From Clostridiales bacterium (GTDB lineage: Bacteria > Bacillota > Clostridia > Lachnospirales > Lachnospiraceae): 64,000 nt of DNA. The notes beneath the pieces were generated by a model that was given only the letters and a program-made list of their open reading frames with translations, did no database searches and was not told where the DNA came from. Location: NCBI GenBank assembly GCA_019423795.1, contig JAHZAT010000036.1:37794-101793 (forward strand), given 5' to 3'. The translations under genes and the position numbers were made by a program. Positions 1 through 8,653 of this stretch are shown here, piece after piece. How positions within the stretch are numbered: the stretch's first letter is position 1; every line of letters begins with the position of its first letter.

Positions 1-1
1 T

Positions 2-541
2 GTTCTTGGTGTTTATTACAAATTACAGACATTCTTATATCTGACAGCGAATGGAATGATTCAGGGAATGCGCCCGATTATGAGTTATAATTATGGAGCA
101 AAGGAACCAGCACGTGTCCGTAAGATCTATCTTATGACATTTGAGATTGTTGTTGGAATCATGGCTGTTGGAACTGTCATTTGTTTTATGATACCGCAGA
201 CGCTTATGAGTATGTTTACAAACAATCCTGAAACATTAACAGAAGGCACGATCGCACTTCGCATTATTTGTGCAGGATTTGTAGCTTCTTCCGTTTCCGT
301 TGTTTCCGCAGGTGCATTTGAAGCATTAGGAAAAGGTATTCAGTCTTTTATGATCTCATTTTTACGTTATGTTGTTGTGATCATTCCTGCAGCATTTATA
401 TTAAGTAAAGCAGTTGGAGTACATGGTGTATGGCATGCATTCTGGGTTGCTGAAATCATTACCGCAGTCATTGCTTTTATCCTTTACTATAAACTTATTG
501 GTAGATCAGGAAAGAACACCGCTACAGTACAGCTTCTTTAA
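2..541 (+). CDS. MATE family efflux transporter, C-terminal part (5' end outside window)
   Basis: The reading frame is open to the left edge, so only the last 180 or so residues are visible; the ATG at 56 is an internal Met. The visible part has about four hydrophobic segments and the MATE-type sequence NGMIQGMRPIMSYNYGA, typical of the second half of multidrug and toxin extrusion carriers, which exchange drugs or metabolites for Na+ or H+ across the membrane. The substrate cannot be told. The next gene has its own promoter. A second complete MATE gene lies at 47191-48555. Confidence 0.85.
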   Translation, partial: VLGVYYKLQTFLYLTANGMIQGMRPIMSYNYGAKEPARVRKIYLMTFEIVVGIMAVGTVICFMIPQTLMSMFTNNPETLTEGTIALRIICAGFVASSVSVVSAGAFEALGKGIQSFMISFLRYVVVIIPAAFILSKAVGVHGVWHAFWVAEIITAVIAFILYYKLIGRSGKNTATVQLL

Positions 542-544
542 ATT

Positions 545-573
545 TTGACAGATTCTTTAAAAATGCTTACAAT
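545..573 (+). promoter_or_regulatory. Promoter of the thioesterase gene
   Basis: TTGACA at 545-550 and TACAAT at 568-573 with a 17-bp spacer, just after the MATE stop codon and 27 bp before the thioesterase start. This is a near-consensus vegetative (SigA-type) promoter. Confidence 0.75.
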
Positions 574-599
574 AAACAAAAAGAAAAGGAGCGTAAATT

Positions 600-1007
600 A
601 TGGGATATATATCAACGATTGAAGTTCGTTATGCAGAAACAGATCAGATGGGGATTGCTCATCATAGTAACTATGCAGTTTGGTTTGAAGTAGCCAGAAC
701 TGATTTTATTAAAGCCGCTGGCATTTCTTATACAGATGTAGAAAAAGAAGGAATCATCACTCCATTAACAAGCCTTGAATGCAAATATAAAAAAGCAGCT
801 TTCTATGAGGATCAGTTACAGATTCATGTAAATCTTACCAAGCTGTCTCCTGTTCGTCTAGAGTTTTCTTATAAGGTTACAAGAGGTGATGATCTGATTG
901 CTACTGGGAAGACAACACATGGTATGGTGACAAAAGATCTAAAACCGATCAATGTAAAAAAAGAACACCCGGAAATTTACCGAATGTTCGAAAATGCTTT
1001 AGATTAA
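600..1007 (+). CDS. Acyl-CoA thioester hydrolase, YbgC/4HBT hot-dog family
   Basis: 135 residues, the usual size for a single hot-dog fold thioesterase. The N-terminal motif EVRYAETDQMGIAHHSNYAVWFE carries the family's catalytic Asp and the HxNY segment. Such enzymes hydrolyse acyl-CoA or acyl-ACP thioesters in the cytosol; the chain preference cannot be read from sequence. AAGGAG lies 6-8 bases before the ATG. The 3' end converges on, and overlaps by 4 bp, the shortened rlmH gene on the other strand. Confidence 0.85.
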   Translation: MGYISTIEVRYAETDQMGIAHHSNYAVWFEVARTDFIKAAGISYTDVEKEGIITPLTSLECKYKKAAFYEDQLQIHVNLTKLSPVRLEFSYKVTRGDDLIATGKTTHGMVTKDLKPINVKKEHPEIYRMFENALD

Positions 1008-1450
1008 AGATAGCTTAACTGCTCAATTAAGATCAGGCGCATTAATTGATGTGGAAATGTCATTTTACTAAAACTTAATTTTAATTTCCCTTTGGATATA
1101 ACTTTAGGTGATAATCCAAGGGAACCGCCAATAATAAATGTAATATTATTTATGGACTCCTTGTTCCACTGATTCCATTTCTTCTGGAATTGTTCTGTGG
1201 AATAAGGAGTTCCTTCTATACAGAGAGGAATTACAAAAGATCCTTCTGGAATCTTATCAAGAATTCTCTGTCCTTCAATTTCCTTGATCTTTGCTTCTTC
1301 TTTTTCACTGGCGTTATCTGGTGTTTTCTCGTCAGGAAGTTCTATAATTTCAAAATCATATTTCTTGCGGATAATCTTTGTGTAGTGATCGATCAGTTCT
1401 CTTAAATATGCTTCTTTAATTTTTCCGACGCAGATCATTTGGATTTTCAT
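1004..1450 (-). CDS. rlmH: 23S rRNA (pseudouridine1915-N3)-methyltransferase RlmH, C-terminally truncated
   Basis: 148 residues. The SPOUT methyltransferase fold is recognisable: MKIQMICVGKIKE at the start, FIIGGSLGLS (SAM knot) and SKMTFPHQLMRLILIEQL near the end. Family members are about 159 residues and end in a conserved YRAFKI...GEPYHK-type tail that helps form the active site. Here the protein stops just after EQL with SYL and stop, exactly where the 3' end of the convergent thioesterase gene begins. I infer a deletion that joined the two genes and removed about 12 residues, so activity is doubtful. RlmH normally methylates m3-pseudouridine 1915 in helix 69 of 23S rRNA. Confidence 0.85.
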   Translation of the reverse strand: MKIQMICVGKIKEAYLRELIDHYTKIIRKKYDFEIIELPDEKTPDNASEKEEAKIKEIEGQRILDKIPEGSFVIPLCIEGTPYSTEQFQKKWNQWNKESINNITFIIGGSLGLSPKVISKGKLKLSFSKMTFPHQLMRLILIEQLSYL

Positions 1451-1469
1451 ATGTTTTTAATACCTTTCT

Positions 1470-1760
1470 TTATAAATTGATCAACAATTCCCAATAGCCT
1501 TTATGACTAGTGCCGATTCGTCTAATTGCCTGCTGTTTTTTCATCTTGTCACATAAGTCTTTTATATCGTTTTCATCAATTTCAAGATATTCACATGGCT
1601 CATCATCAACACCAAAAACAATACGTCCTCCTCTTCCATTTGCAAAAGCCACTACTGTTTTCATATATTTTTCGCTTTTTTTAGGCATTTCAACTTTATA
1701 TTCAATGTTTATTGACTCTCCTGAAAACAACTTATTTTTCAATATGACTTCTCCTATCAT
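1470..1760 (-). pseudogene. AlbA_2/Schlafen-type putative DNA-binding protein, N-terminal fragment
   Basis: 96-codon frame. The part SINIEYKVEMPKKSEKYMKT, then VVAFANGRGGRIVFGVDD, is the start of the divergent AAA-4/AlbA_2 domain found in many clostridial transcriptional-regulator-like proteins of 400-500 residues. Similarity ends near residue 78; the remaining residues look unrelated. It is a short remnant rather than a working gene. It lies between truncated rlmH and a GNAT remnant in a small decayed region. Confidence 0.6.
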
Positions 1761-1787
1761 TATTCATTCAAACTCCACTCATACAAT

Positions 1788-1965
1788 GACAAAAAAGCTC
1801 CTTTCATCTGAAATAGATCCCTTGTTGCAAAAAACACTTTTATGTACTAAAAATGCGGTTGTTGCAAGTAATAAAGCAGCCCTGCATCTATACAAGAAAC
1901 TTGGATTTATCCAGCTTGGTGTAATTCCAAAGGAATTCCAGATTTTTTCTTTTACCTTACTTTGA
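1788..1965 (+). pseudogene. GNAT family N-acetyltransferase, C-terminal fragment
   Basis: The plus-strand frame ends with VVASNKAALHLYKKLGFIQL and then GVIPKEF. This is the acetyl-CoA-binding end of GNAT enzymes (the N-x-A-x-x-LY-x-K-x-GF motif, then G-x-x-P). Nothing resembling the N-terminal half precedes it, and the frame runs out shortly after into the 3' end of the RNase HI gene on the other strand. It is probably a remnant of a 160-180 residue gene. The left boundary is approximate. Confidence 0.55.
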
Positions 1966-2596
1966 TCCACTCCTGATCTTCTTTCTTCTCGAAGCTTCCA
2001 TCTCCGATTCCTAATGCAGATTTCGCTAACATATCTGCATAATCGTTATATTTATCATTGGAATGTCCTTTGACTTTTACAAACTTAATCTGAACATGCT
2101 GTTTCATTTCTTCATAAATTCTCTGATAAGCCTGTGTTCCTTCTTTTTTTGCTGCCCACTCACCTGTACACCATTTCTGGATTCCTTCATAGTCATAGTG
2201 AATTGCAAGTTTTTTGTAGCCATTTTCTTTTGCAAAACGCATGGCTGCTTCGGAACCTTTGATCTCGCCTGCTACATTACGCATCGTTGCCAGTTCTTCA
2301 TCTATGTATGGATATGCAAAATAGCGTTCTTTTCCGTCATGCATCAAAACCATTCCATAGGAAAATCTCTTCTGGGAATGATCATAACTTCCGTCCACAT
2401 ATGCAACTAATGTGTCTTCATCAATCTGCATCAATTCGTTTGCATCGGGATTTAAAAACTCTTCCGCTTCTGCTTTTGTTTTAAATCCTTTGTATCTTGC
2501 ATTTGGAAATCCCATCACCTGTGCTTTGCATGCATCCCATGACATGTAGATTCCTGGTTTTCTTCCTTTTTTTACTGCATAAAATTTTCCTGCCAT
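1952..2596 (-). CDS. rnhA: Ribonuclease HI with N-terminal viroplasmin (RNA-DNA hybrid-binding) domain
   Basis: 214 residues. Residues 1-48 (MAGKFYAVKKGRKPGIYMSW onward) form the caulimovirus VI/viroplasmin-type domain that binds hybrids. Residues 62-200 are RNase HI with the four acidic residues D68 (AYVDGSYD), E111 (VAGEIKG), D135 (AIHYDYEG) and D188 (YADMLAKSA). The enzyme cuts RNA in RNA-DNA hybrids during replication and repair. The gene follows the metallophosphoesterase by 12 bp on the same strand and may be co-transcribed with it. Confidence 0.92.
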   Translation of the reverse strand: MAGKFYAVKKGRKPGIYMSWDACKAQVMGFPNARYKGFKTKAEAEEFLNPDANELMQIDEDTLVAYVDGSYDHSQKRFSYGMVLMHDGKERYFAYPYIDEELATMRNVAGEIKGSEAAMRFAKENGYKKLAIHYDYEGIQKWCTGEWAAKKEGTQAYQRIYEEMKQHVQIKFVKVKGHSNDKYNDYADMLAKSALGIGDGSFEKKEDQEWIKVR

Positions 2597-2608
2597 ATTT
2601 TTTCCTCT

Positions 2609-3715
2609 TTATTTCTTTGTATTTAAAGTGATAACTACATATTCGGAATGTCCGCCTGTACGGATTGGATATCCCCAGCCGCCGATTCCGGAACTTACAA
2701 TTACCTGATAATCTCCATCTTGTCGGTATCCATAATTTAACTCATTCACACCGATCAGCTCTCCAAGCTGTCCTGTCGGCCAGATCTGTCCAGCATGGGT
2801 ATGTCCGGATAAAGAAAGATCAACGCCGGCTTTACGGTTTTCTTTTAAATCTTTTGGCTGATGATCCAGCAATAGCACAAATTCATCTTTCTTTTTATCT
2901 CCAACAACTTCTTTAATATCTTTTCGATCAACTGTTGCATCTTTTCTTCCAACAATACGGAAGTTATCATTGATCTGATAGGACTGATCTTCTAGTACAT
3001 GAATTTCATTTTCTTTTAATGTCCTTCTTAATTCCTCCGGTGTATAAAACGGTTTGTTTGTGTAGTAATTATAATCATGATTTCCAAATACATAAAAGAT
3101 TCCATAGGTTGTTTTAATCTGTCCTAATTCTTCTGCAACTATCTGCATCTCTTCTTTTGTTGTATTTTCATCGAAGATATCCCCTGTCAGAGCAAGAATA
3201 TCTGGATGTTGTGCCTGAATCTTTCGACAATATGTCTTAAATTTCTCTGTTGTCATCGTTGTTGGTGTATGAAGATCTGAAATCTGAACAATCTTCATTC
3301 CATTTTTTATCTGTTTTTTGGTTGTAAGGTTATAGGTTGTCTGTCTTACATTTTTGATATTATAACTTCCATATCCTGCTGCCACTGCAACTGTTAAAAA
3401 TCCAAGAATGCAGCTTTGATATAAAAATCTTAAAACTTTCCCAGACTTTTTACCTTTACAGACTCTTTTCCCAATCTGCCATACAATCTCCATCACCCCA
3501 CATGCTGCCAGAAAATGAAAGATCAATACTGCTCCAAGCCCATATAACATCCATCCCCATCTAACACAGCAAAGTGTCAGGATCAATGAAATAATATTGC
3601 TTATTTTCTCCTTCTTATCAAGATGAAATAATGTCAGAATCCTTCGGGTCACATGGAATATATAAATTCCAAGTGGTATCCAGATGATTGCCGGCAAAAT
3701 ATACCATAGTGCCAT
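2609..3715 (-). CDS. Membrane-anchored metallophosphoesterase (YkuE-like)
   Basis: 368 residues. Three or four hydrophobic segments in the first 120 residues are followed by a calcineurin-like phosphoesterase domain with all the metal motifs in order: QISDLH (D147, H149), GDIFD, GNHDYN and GHTHAG. Relatives act at the cell surface on lipid or nucleotide phosphoesters; the substrate here is unknown. The catalytic domain is probably outside the membrane. It lies downstream of the YugP gene, separated by a terminator at 3741-3770. Confidence 0.85.
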   Translation of the reverse strand: MALWYILPAIIWIPLGIYIFHVTRRILTLFHLDKKEKISNIISLILTLCCVRWGWMLYGLGAVLIFHFLAACGVMEIVWQIGKRVCKGKKSGKVLRFLYQSCILGFLTVAVAAGYGSYNIKNVRQTTYNLTTKKQIKNGMKIVQISDLHTPTTMTTEKFKTYCRKIQAQHPDILALTGDIFDENTTKEEMQIVAEELGQIKTTYGIFYVFGNHDYNYYTNKPFYTPEELRRTLKENEIHVLEDQSYQINDNFRIVGRKDATVDRKDIKEVVGDKKKDEFVLLLDHQPKDLKENRKAGVDLSLSGHTHAGQIWPTGQLGELIGVNELNYGYRQDGDYQVIVSSGIGGWGYPIRTGGHSEYVVITLNTKK

Positions 3716-3740
3716 GATCTCCTCCTTATTTTAGAAAAGA

Positions 3741-3770
3741 AAAAATCCTGCAACGCAGGATTTCTTCTCA
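3741..3770 (-). terminator. Intrinsic terminator of the YugP-type peptidase gene
   Basis: Nine-base arms AAATCCTGC and GCAGGATTT with a 3-nt loop. In the minus direction the stem is followed by TTTCTTTTCT. It lies 12 bp after the stop codon at 3782. Confidence 0.8.
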
Positions 3771-3781
3771 AATTTATATTT

Positions 3782-4483
3782 CTAGTCGTTATCTCTTCCT
3801 CCGAATAAAATAACCAGACGAAGTAAACTAAGGATTGCCGCTGCTGCACTTGCCACATAAGTGAGTGCTGCTGCAGTTAATACCTTCCTTGTCTGTGCTA
3901 CTTCATCACCATACATGATTCCTGTATTGCCAAGGATCTTTAAAGCTCTTGCTGAAGCGTTAAATTCAACTGGAAGTGTTACCAGCTGAAAGATAACTGC
4001 CAATGAGAATAATAAAATTCCGATATTCAGCAGTGTCTGGTTCATTCCAAGAACAACACCACCGATAATAAACAGCCAAGATAAATTAGATCCTAAATTC
4101 ACGGTTGGAACCATCGCTCCACGAATCTTTAATGGTGTATATCCTTGCTGATGTTGTACGGCATGCCCACATTCATGAGCTGCAACGCCGATCGCTGCAA
4201 TGGAATCAGATCCATAAGTTGCATCGGATAATCGTAGTACCTTATTCTTTGGATCATAATGATCCGTAAGATTACCACTGACTCGTTCTACAGAAACATC
4301 GTAGATTCCTGCCTGATTTAAAATACGTTGCGCCGCCTGCGAACCTGTTAATCCACAATGGCAACGAACTCTTGAATACCTTCGGAATGTTGAATTCATC
4401 TTAGAAGATGCAATCATTGTAATGATCACCCCGACGATGATCAAAATATACGTTGGGTCGAAATAATAACCATATGGGTACAT
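3782..4483 (-). CDS. yugP: Neutral zinc metallopeptidase, YugP family
   Basis: 233 residues. An N-terminal membrane segment (residues 10-27) is followed by a zinc-binding HEXXH motif, H103-E-C-G-H107 in AAHECGHAVQH, and three further hydrophobic segments, which fits the Zn_peptidase_2/YugP membrane peptidase family. Its substrate is unknown in general. The gene has its own promoter overlapped by a perfect inverted repeat (4509-4540), so it is probably regulated by a dedicated repressor or activator. Confidence 0.85.
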   Translation of the reverse strand: MYPYGYYFDPTYILIIVGVIITMIASSKMNSTFRRYSRVRCHCGLTGSQAAQRILNQAGIYDVSVERVSGNLTDHYDPKNKVLRLSDATYGSDSIAAIGVAAHECGHAVQHQQGYTPLKIRGAMVPTVNLGSNLSWLFIIGGVVLGMNQTLLNIGILLFSLAVIFQLVTLPVEFNASARALKILGNTGIMYGDEVAQTRKVLTAAALTYVASAAAAILSLLRLVILFGGRDND

Positions 4484-4508
4484 AAATATCTCCCTTCTTT
4501 CTCTATAA

Positions 4509-4547
4509 CATGTAGAAGATTATATCGTTCCTTCTACATGAAATCAA
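4509..4547 (-). promoter_or_regulatory. yugP promoter with overlapping palindromic operator
   Basis: On the minus strand the -35 is TTGATT (4542-4547) and the -10 is TATAAT (4519-4524), with a 17-bp spacer. Inverted 10-bp arms CATGTAGAAG (4509-4518) and CTTCTACATG (4531-4540) flank the -10. Their position between and over the promoter elements fits an operator better than an RNA hairpin. Confidence 0.65.
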
Positions 4548-4612
4548 GGCAGTTTAGAAATATTTTATTTCTTTTTATAATCATTTTATTGAACGATTGA
4601 TTCTTTATCTTT

Positions 4613-5596
4613 TTATAACAAAGAAGCTCTTAATTCTTCTCCAGATTTGGCACTTAAATATGCTGGTGCGATATCAAATACAGTCTTGCATCCGCTCTGT
4701 CCTTCTTTGGAAAGTTTGTATGCAGCTCTTGCATATGCAACTAAAACGCTTGATGTAAATTCTGGGTTAGAATCTAATTTTAAGCTGTATTCGATAATGT
4801 GTTTGTTTTCTTTTTCCCATCCTGTGCATCCGCTTCTTAATACGAATCCACCATGAGGGATCTTGCTGTGATCACGATCTAATTCTTCCTGACTGATGAA
4901 ATGTACTGTTGTGTCATAGTCTGAGAAGTAGTTCGGCATTGTTTTGATCTCTTCTTCTACTTTCTTCGCATCTGCACCTTCTTCAAGGACTACAAAACAT
5001 TCTCTTGTATGTTTCTGTCTTGTTGTAAGTTCTGGATCTTCTCCATTACGAACTGCTTCTAAGGCTGCTTCTACAGGAATTGTGTACTGTTTACCATCTT
5101 TGACACCTTCTACACGACGAATTGCATCAGAATGTCCCTGGCTGACACCTTTTCCCCAGAATGTGTAATCCTTTCCTTCTGGAAGGATTGCGTTTGCATA
5201 CATTCTATTTAAAGAGAACATTCCTGGATCCCAACCTACAGAGATGATTCCAATATGTCCATTTTCTTTTGCTGCTTTATCTACATTTGCAAAATGTTCT
5301 GGAATTCTTGCGTGTGTATCAAAGCTATCTACTACGTTAAATAATTTTGCATATTCTGGTGTTTGAACAGGAAGATCTGTTGCACTTCCTCCACATAACA
5401 TTAAAACGTCAATCTTATCTTTCCAATCTTCTACATCTTTGACATTACATACAGCTGCACCTTCTGTTAAAATGCTGACTGTCGCTGGATCTCTTCTTGT
5501 AAATACAGCTACAAGCTCCAAATCGTCATTCTGTTTGATCGCGCATTCAATTCCGCGTCCAAGGTTACCATAACCCATAATACCAATTCTAATCAT
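4613..5596 (-). CDS. ddh: meso-Diaminopimelate D-dehydrogenase
   Basis: 327 residues, the family length. The N-terminal Rossmann motif is MIRIGIMGYGNLGRGIE; the middle part (SVGWDPGMFSLNR, WGKGVSQGHSDAIRR, then HGGFVLRSG) is characteristic of Ddh. It makes meso-diaminopimelate from tetrahydrodipicolinate in one NADPH- and ammonia-dependent step, for lysine and peptidoglycan. The gene stands alone and is divergent from the gene at 5754. Confidence 0.93.
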   Translation of the reverse strand: MIRIGIMGYGNLGRGIECAIKQNDDLELVAVFTRRDPATVSILTEGAAVCNVKDVEDWKDKIDVLMLCGGSATDLPVQTPEYAKLFNVVDSFDTHARIPEHFANVDKAAKENGHIGIISVGWDPGMFSLNRMYANAILPEGKDYTFWGKGVSQGHSDAIRRVEGVKDGKQYTIPVEAALEAVRNGEDPELTTRQKHTRECFVVLEEGADAKKVEEEIKTMPNYFSDYDTTVHFISQEELDRDHSKIPHGGFVLRSGCTGWEKENKHIIEYSLKLDSNPEFTSSVLVAYARAAYKLSKEGQSGCKTVFDIAPAYLSAKSGEELRASLL

Positions 5597-5628
5597 TGAT
5601 CTTTCTCCTTTTTGACTTTATTAGATTC

Positions 5629-5657
5629 AGTATATCATTAATGAGTTTTTCATTCAA
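5629..5657 (-). promoter_or_regulatory. ddh promoter
   Basis: On the minus strand TTGAAT (5652-5657), a 17-bp spacer, then TATACT (5629-5634), 33 bp before the ddh start codon. Confidence 0.65.
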
Positions 5658-5682
5658 CGTATTCTTTCTGTCATTTTTTTGC

Positions 5683-5688
5683 TATAAT
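5683..5688 (+). promoter_or_regulatory. Extended -10 promoter of the gene at 5754
   Basis: TGC followed by TATAAT at 5683-5688 (extended -10). The -35 region is weak. It is divergent from the ddh promoter. Confidence 0.5.
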
Positions 5689-5753
5689 AACTTTAAAAAT
5701 TCCCGATAATTCTTACTTTTCGGGTCAGTTTAACAGAAATGAGGAATTTTATC

Positions 5754-6368
5754 ATGTCATTCACCGGCATTTTTAAAGCAAAAGATGGAATCGTCGCTGT
5801 CGTCGATTCAAAAGCATCCAAAACAGAAGATGGTCAGTCTTACGAAGATCTTCATAGGAATCCAGAAAAACTATTTATATTCCAAAACGGAATCGCTACA
5901 ACTTTTGGAGCAAACCAGATCCTAGTACAAAACCCCTTTGAATTTTCCTCAAAAGTTATTGCAATTGAGGATCTCGTTTATGAATATCTACATTTAAAAA
6001 ATATGTTAGATGCCTCATTCTTCCAATCTCTACTCGTAAAAATGACATCCAATCCAGCCAACACGGAACCAGTGAACTTCCTGATCGGGCGAAAAATCCG
6101 GCAAGAAGAATATCTATTAGAACACCATCAAGTACGCTATTGCGCTTACGCCCAAAGACTAGGAACTCCAATGGAACATTTCTTTACTGGTGGAGATGAA
6201 AAATATCGGAAACACTTTGATAGCCTTCCCTACCTTTCACAGATCACATCTGTTGATGTATTACAGAAAACAGTGGCGAACGAATTGGATGAATTAATTC
6301 AATATTATGACAACCAAACTGAATACAATCCTGTTGGAAAGCCTGTGAAATCCTATATTTTAAGATAA
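5754..6368 (+). CDS. Unrecognised cytosolic protein, possibly Ntn-hydrolase (proteasome-subunit) like
   Basis: 204 residues from the ATG at 5754, preferred because GAGG lies 9 bases upstream; an ATG at 5739 has no ribosome site. I do not recognise the family with certainty. The start, TGIFKAKDGIVAVVDSKASK, resembles the first strands of proteasome-beta/HslV-like Ntn hydrolases, which begin with a catalytic Thr followed by G and a D-S-K/R segment. That comparison is by eye only. There is no signal peptide or membrane segment. Its neighbours (ddh, topB) do not suggest a role. Confidence 0.5.
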   Translation: MSFTGIFKAKDGIVAVVDSKASKTEDGQSYEDLHRNPEKLFIFQNGIATTFGANQILVQNPFEFSSKVIAIEDLVYEYLHLKNMLDASFFQSLLVKMTSNPANTEPVNFLIGRKIRQEEYLLEHHQVRYCAYAQRLGTPMEHFFTGGDEKYRKHFDSLPYLSQITSVDVLQKTVANELDELIQYYDNQTEYNPVGKPVKSYILR

Positions 6369-6419
6369 AATGCGAATGGGTCTCAGAATAGAATACATAC
6401 AGATCATCCAACACACAAC

Positions 6420-8528
6420 CTACAGTTTAATTTTCGCAAATGCCTCCGCAAATGCATTATTAATTGGCTGTTCTGCCTCTTTCTGCTGTTTCTTCAAATA
6501 CCGGTTCACTTCCTTTTTACTCATTCCAGAACCCTGTTTTTCTTTTCTCTGTTTAAATGCAGACAGTTTTTCCTTATATCCGCAAACGCATACAAACTTC
6601 TGTCCTTCACCTTCTCCGACCATTTCCATTTTCTTATGACATACTGGGCATCTTGCATTTGTGATCCTTGAAATTGTCTTTTTATACCCACAGGTGCGAT
6701 CCTGACATACCAGACGTTTTCCATGTTTCCCATTGACTTCTAATAAGAATTTTCCACATTCTGGGCAACGATGTCTTGTCACATTATCATGTCTGAATTT
6801 TCCATCGGATGTTTTAATATCTTTGATCAATGCCTGTGTATAATCTGAGATTTCTCTCATAAATTTCTGATCATTTTGTTTTCCTTTCGAAATTGCTGTC
6901 AGTTTCTTTTCCCAGTCAGCGGTTAGTTCTGCTTTTTTAAGATCTTCTGGAACAAGTTCTAATAACTGCTTTCCTTTGGATGTGATGTGAATTTCATTTC
7001 CTTTCTTTTCAAGAAGGTAACTGTTAAATAGTTTATCAATGATATCTGCTCTTGTTGCAACCGTTCCAAGACCTTTTTTATCCATCTGATCAATTAATGT
7101 TCCTTCAGTATAACGTCCTGGTGGATTGGTTGTTCCTTCTGTCATAGAGATCGTACCAACAGAATATTCTTTTCCTTTGACTGGAATATTTCCTGCTTTG
7201 ATCATATCTTTTGATCCTGTTTCTTCTTCGTAAAGTTCTCTCCATCCAATTTGTTTGATATTCTCTGCTTTTGCACGGAATAACTCCCCATTTACACTTG
7301 CTTTTACAGAAAGTTGTTCGGAAATTGCTGGTTCAGATAAAACAGCTAAAAATCTTGCAACAACCATATCGTAGATCTTTCGTTCATCAGAGCTGAAACT
7401 TGTCAAGGATGCATACTGTTCTGTTGGAATGATCGCATGATGATCGGATACTTTCTTATTGTTGATAAAACGACTGCTTGCTTTAATCTCTTTTCTTAAT
7501 AATGCCGCTGCTGCCTTTTTGTATGATCCATTCTGACACGCTTTGATCCTGTCTTTTAATGTCTCTGTCATATCATTGGTTAAATATCTGGAATCTGTTC
7601 TTGGATACGTCAATACTTTGTGATGCTCATAAAGGCTCTGCATGATATTTAATGTCTGTTTTGGTGAGAATCCATAGCGTTTGCTGGCTTCTTTCTGCAG
7701 TGTTGTCAGATCGTAAAGTTCTGGTGCATAATTCTTCTTCTCTTTTTTGGAAACTTCTGTGATCACAAGATCATGACCTCTTAATTTCTTTCCAAGTTCC
7801 TCTGCCCATTTCTTATCGGAAATTCTCTGGTTCCCTTTTTGATTTTCCCATGTGAAATTCATTCCTGTTGCAAAAATCTTATATCCATAATATTTCTGAG
7901 GTTTGAAATTTCGAATTTCCTGCTCACGATTCATGATCATTGCCAGCGTTGGTGTCTGCACACGTCCGCAAGATAACTGTGCGTTATATTTACATGTCAA
8001 AGCTCTTGTCGCATTGATTCCAACTAACCAGTCTGCTTCTGCCCTTGATCTTGCCGCACGAAAGAGATTATCATATTCTTTTCCCTGTTTTAAATGTGCA
8101 AAACCATCTTTGATCGCTTTATCTGTTACCGAAGATATCCACAAACGATAGATCGGTTTCTTATTTCCTGACATCTGTAAGATCCATCTGGCAACCAGTT
8201 CTCCTTCTCTTCCAGCATCAGTTGCAATGATCACGTCTTTGATGTCATTTCGAAGAAGTAGTTTCTTCACTGTCTGAAACTGTTTGGATGTCTTTTTTAA
8301 CACAGTCAATTTCCAGTGTTTAGGCATCATTGGAAGGACATCCATATTCCATTCTTTATACTCTTTTCCATACTGCTCCGGATCTGCCAAAGACACTAAA
8401 TGTCCTAATGCCCATGTTACAATATAATCATTTCCTTCGATATAACTATGCGTTTCCTTCTTACAGCCAAGAACTCTCGCAATATCACGCCCAACCGAAG
8501 GCTTCTCCGCTAATACTAATCGTTTCAT
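6420..8528 (-). CDS. topB: DNA topoisomerase III
   Basis: 702 residues. The Toprim domain is at the N-terminus (LVLAEKPSVGRDIARVLG; IIATDAGREGE), followed by the gate domains with the catalytic Tyr in LTYPRTDSRYL near residue 307. The C-terminus has zinc-ribbon-like pairs (CPECGKF, CPVCHKK, CVCGYK). This type IA enzyme decatenates DNA and resolves recombination intermediates. Chromosomal and plasmid-type TopB proteins are hard to tell apart by eye; nothing nearby marks a mobile element. Confidence 0.92.
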   Translation of the reverse strand: MKRLVLAEKPSVGRDIARVLGCKKETHSYIEGNDYIVTWALGHLVSLADPEQYGKEYKEWNMDVLPMMPKHWKLTVLKKTSKQFQTVKKLLLRNDIKDVIIATDAGREGELVARWILQMSGNKKPIYRLWISSVTDKAIKDGFAHLKQGKEYDNLFRAARSRAEADWLVGINATRALTCKYNAQLSCGRVQTPTLAMIMNREQEIRNFKPQKYYGYKIFATGMNFTWENQKGNQRISDKKWAEELGKKLRGHDLVITEVSKKEKKNYAPELYDLTTLQKEASKRYGFSPKQTLNIMQSLYEHHKVLTYPRTDSRYLTNDMTETLKDRIKACQNGSYKKAAAALLRKEIKASSRFINNKKVSDHHAIIPTEQYASLTSFSSDERKIYDMVVARFLAVLSEPAISEQLSVKASVNGELFRAKAENIKQIGWRELYEEETGSKDMIKAGNIPVKGKEYSVGTISMTEGTTNPPGRYTEGTLIDQMDKKGLGTVATRADIIDKLFNSYLLEKKGNEIHITSKGKQLLELVPEDLKKAELTADWEKKLTAISKGKQNDQKFMREISDYTQALIKDIKTSDGKFRHDNVTRHRCPECGKFLLEVNGKHGKRLVCQDRTCGYKKTISRITNARCPVCHKKMEMVGEGEGQKFVCVCGYKEKLSAFKQRKEKQGSGMSKKEVNRYLKKQQKEAEQPINNAFAEAFAKIKL

Positions 8529-8596
8529 TTTATTCTTTAAACCTTTCTAAAATTATCATCTCAAATTTATCGTCCCGACCATTTTAACATATTTTG

Positions 8597-8605
8597 TGGT
8601 ATACT
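8597..8605 (+). promoter_or_regulatory. Extended -10 promoter of yfcE
   Basis: TGG-TATACT (8597-8605), 49 bp before the yfcE start; an extended -10 element with no clear -35. Confidence 0.5.
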
Positions 8606-8653
8606 GAAACAAAGATATTTTATCGTACTTTTAAAGAATTGAGGTATTTACAT

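Noticed and set aside
8594..8653. TTG start giving YfcE 20 extra residues
   Set aside because: It lies in the -10 region of the promoter; the ATG at 8654 has a proper ribosome site.
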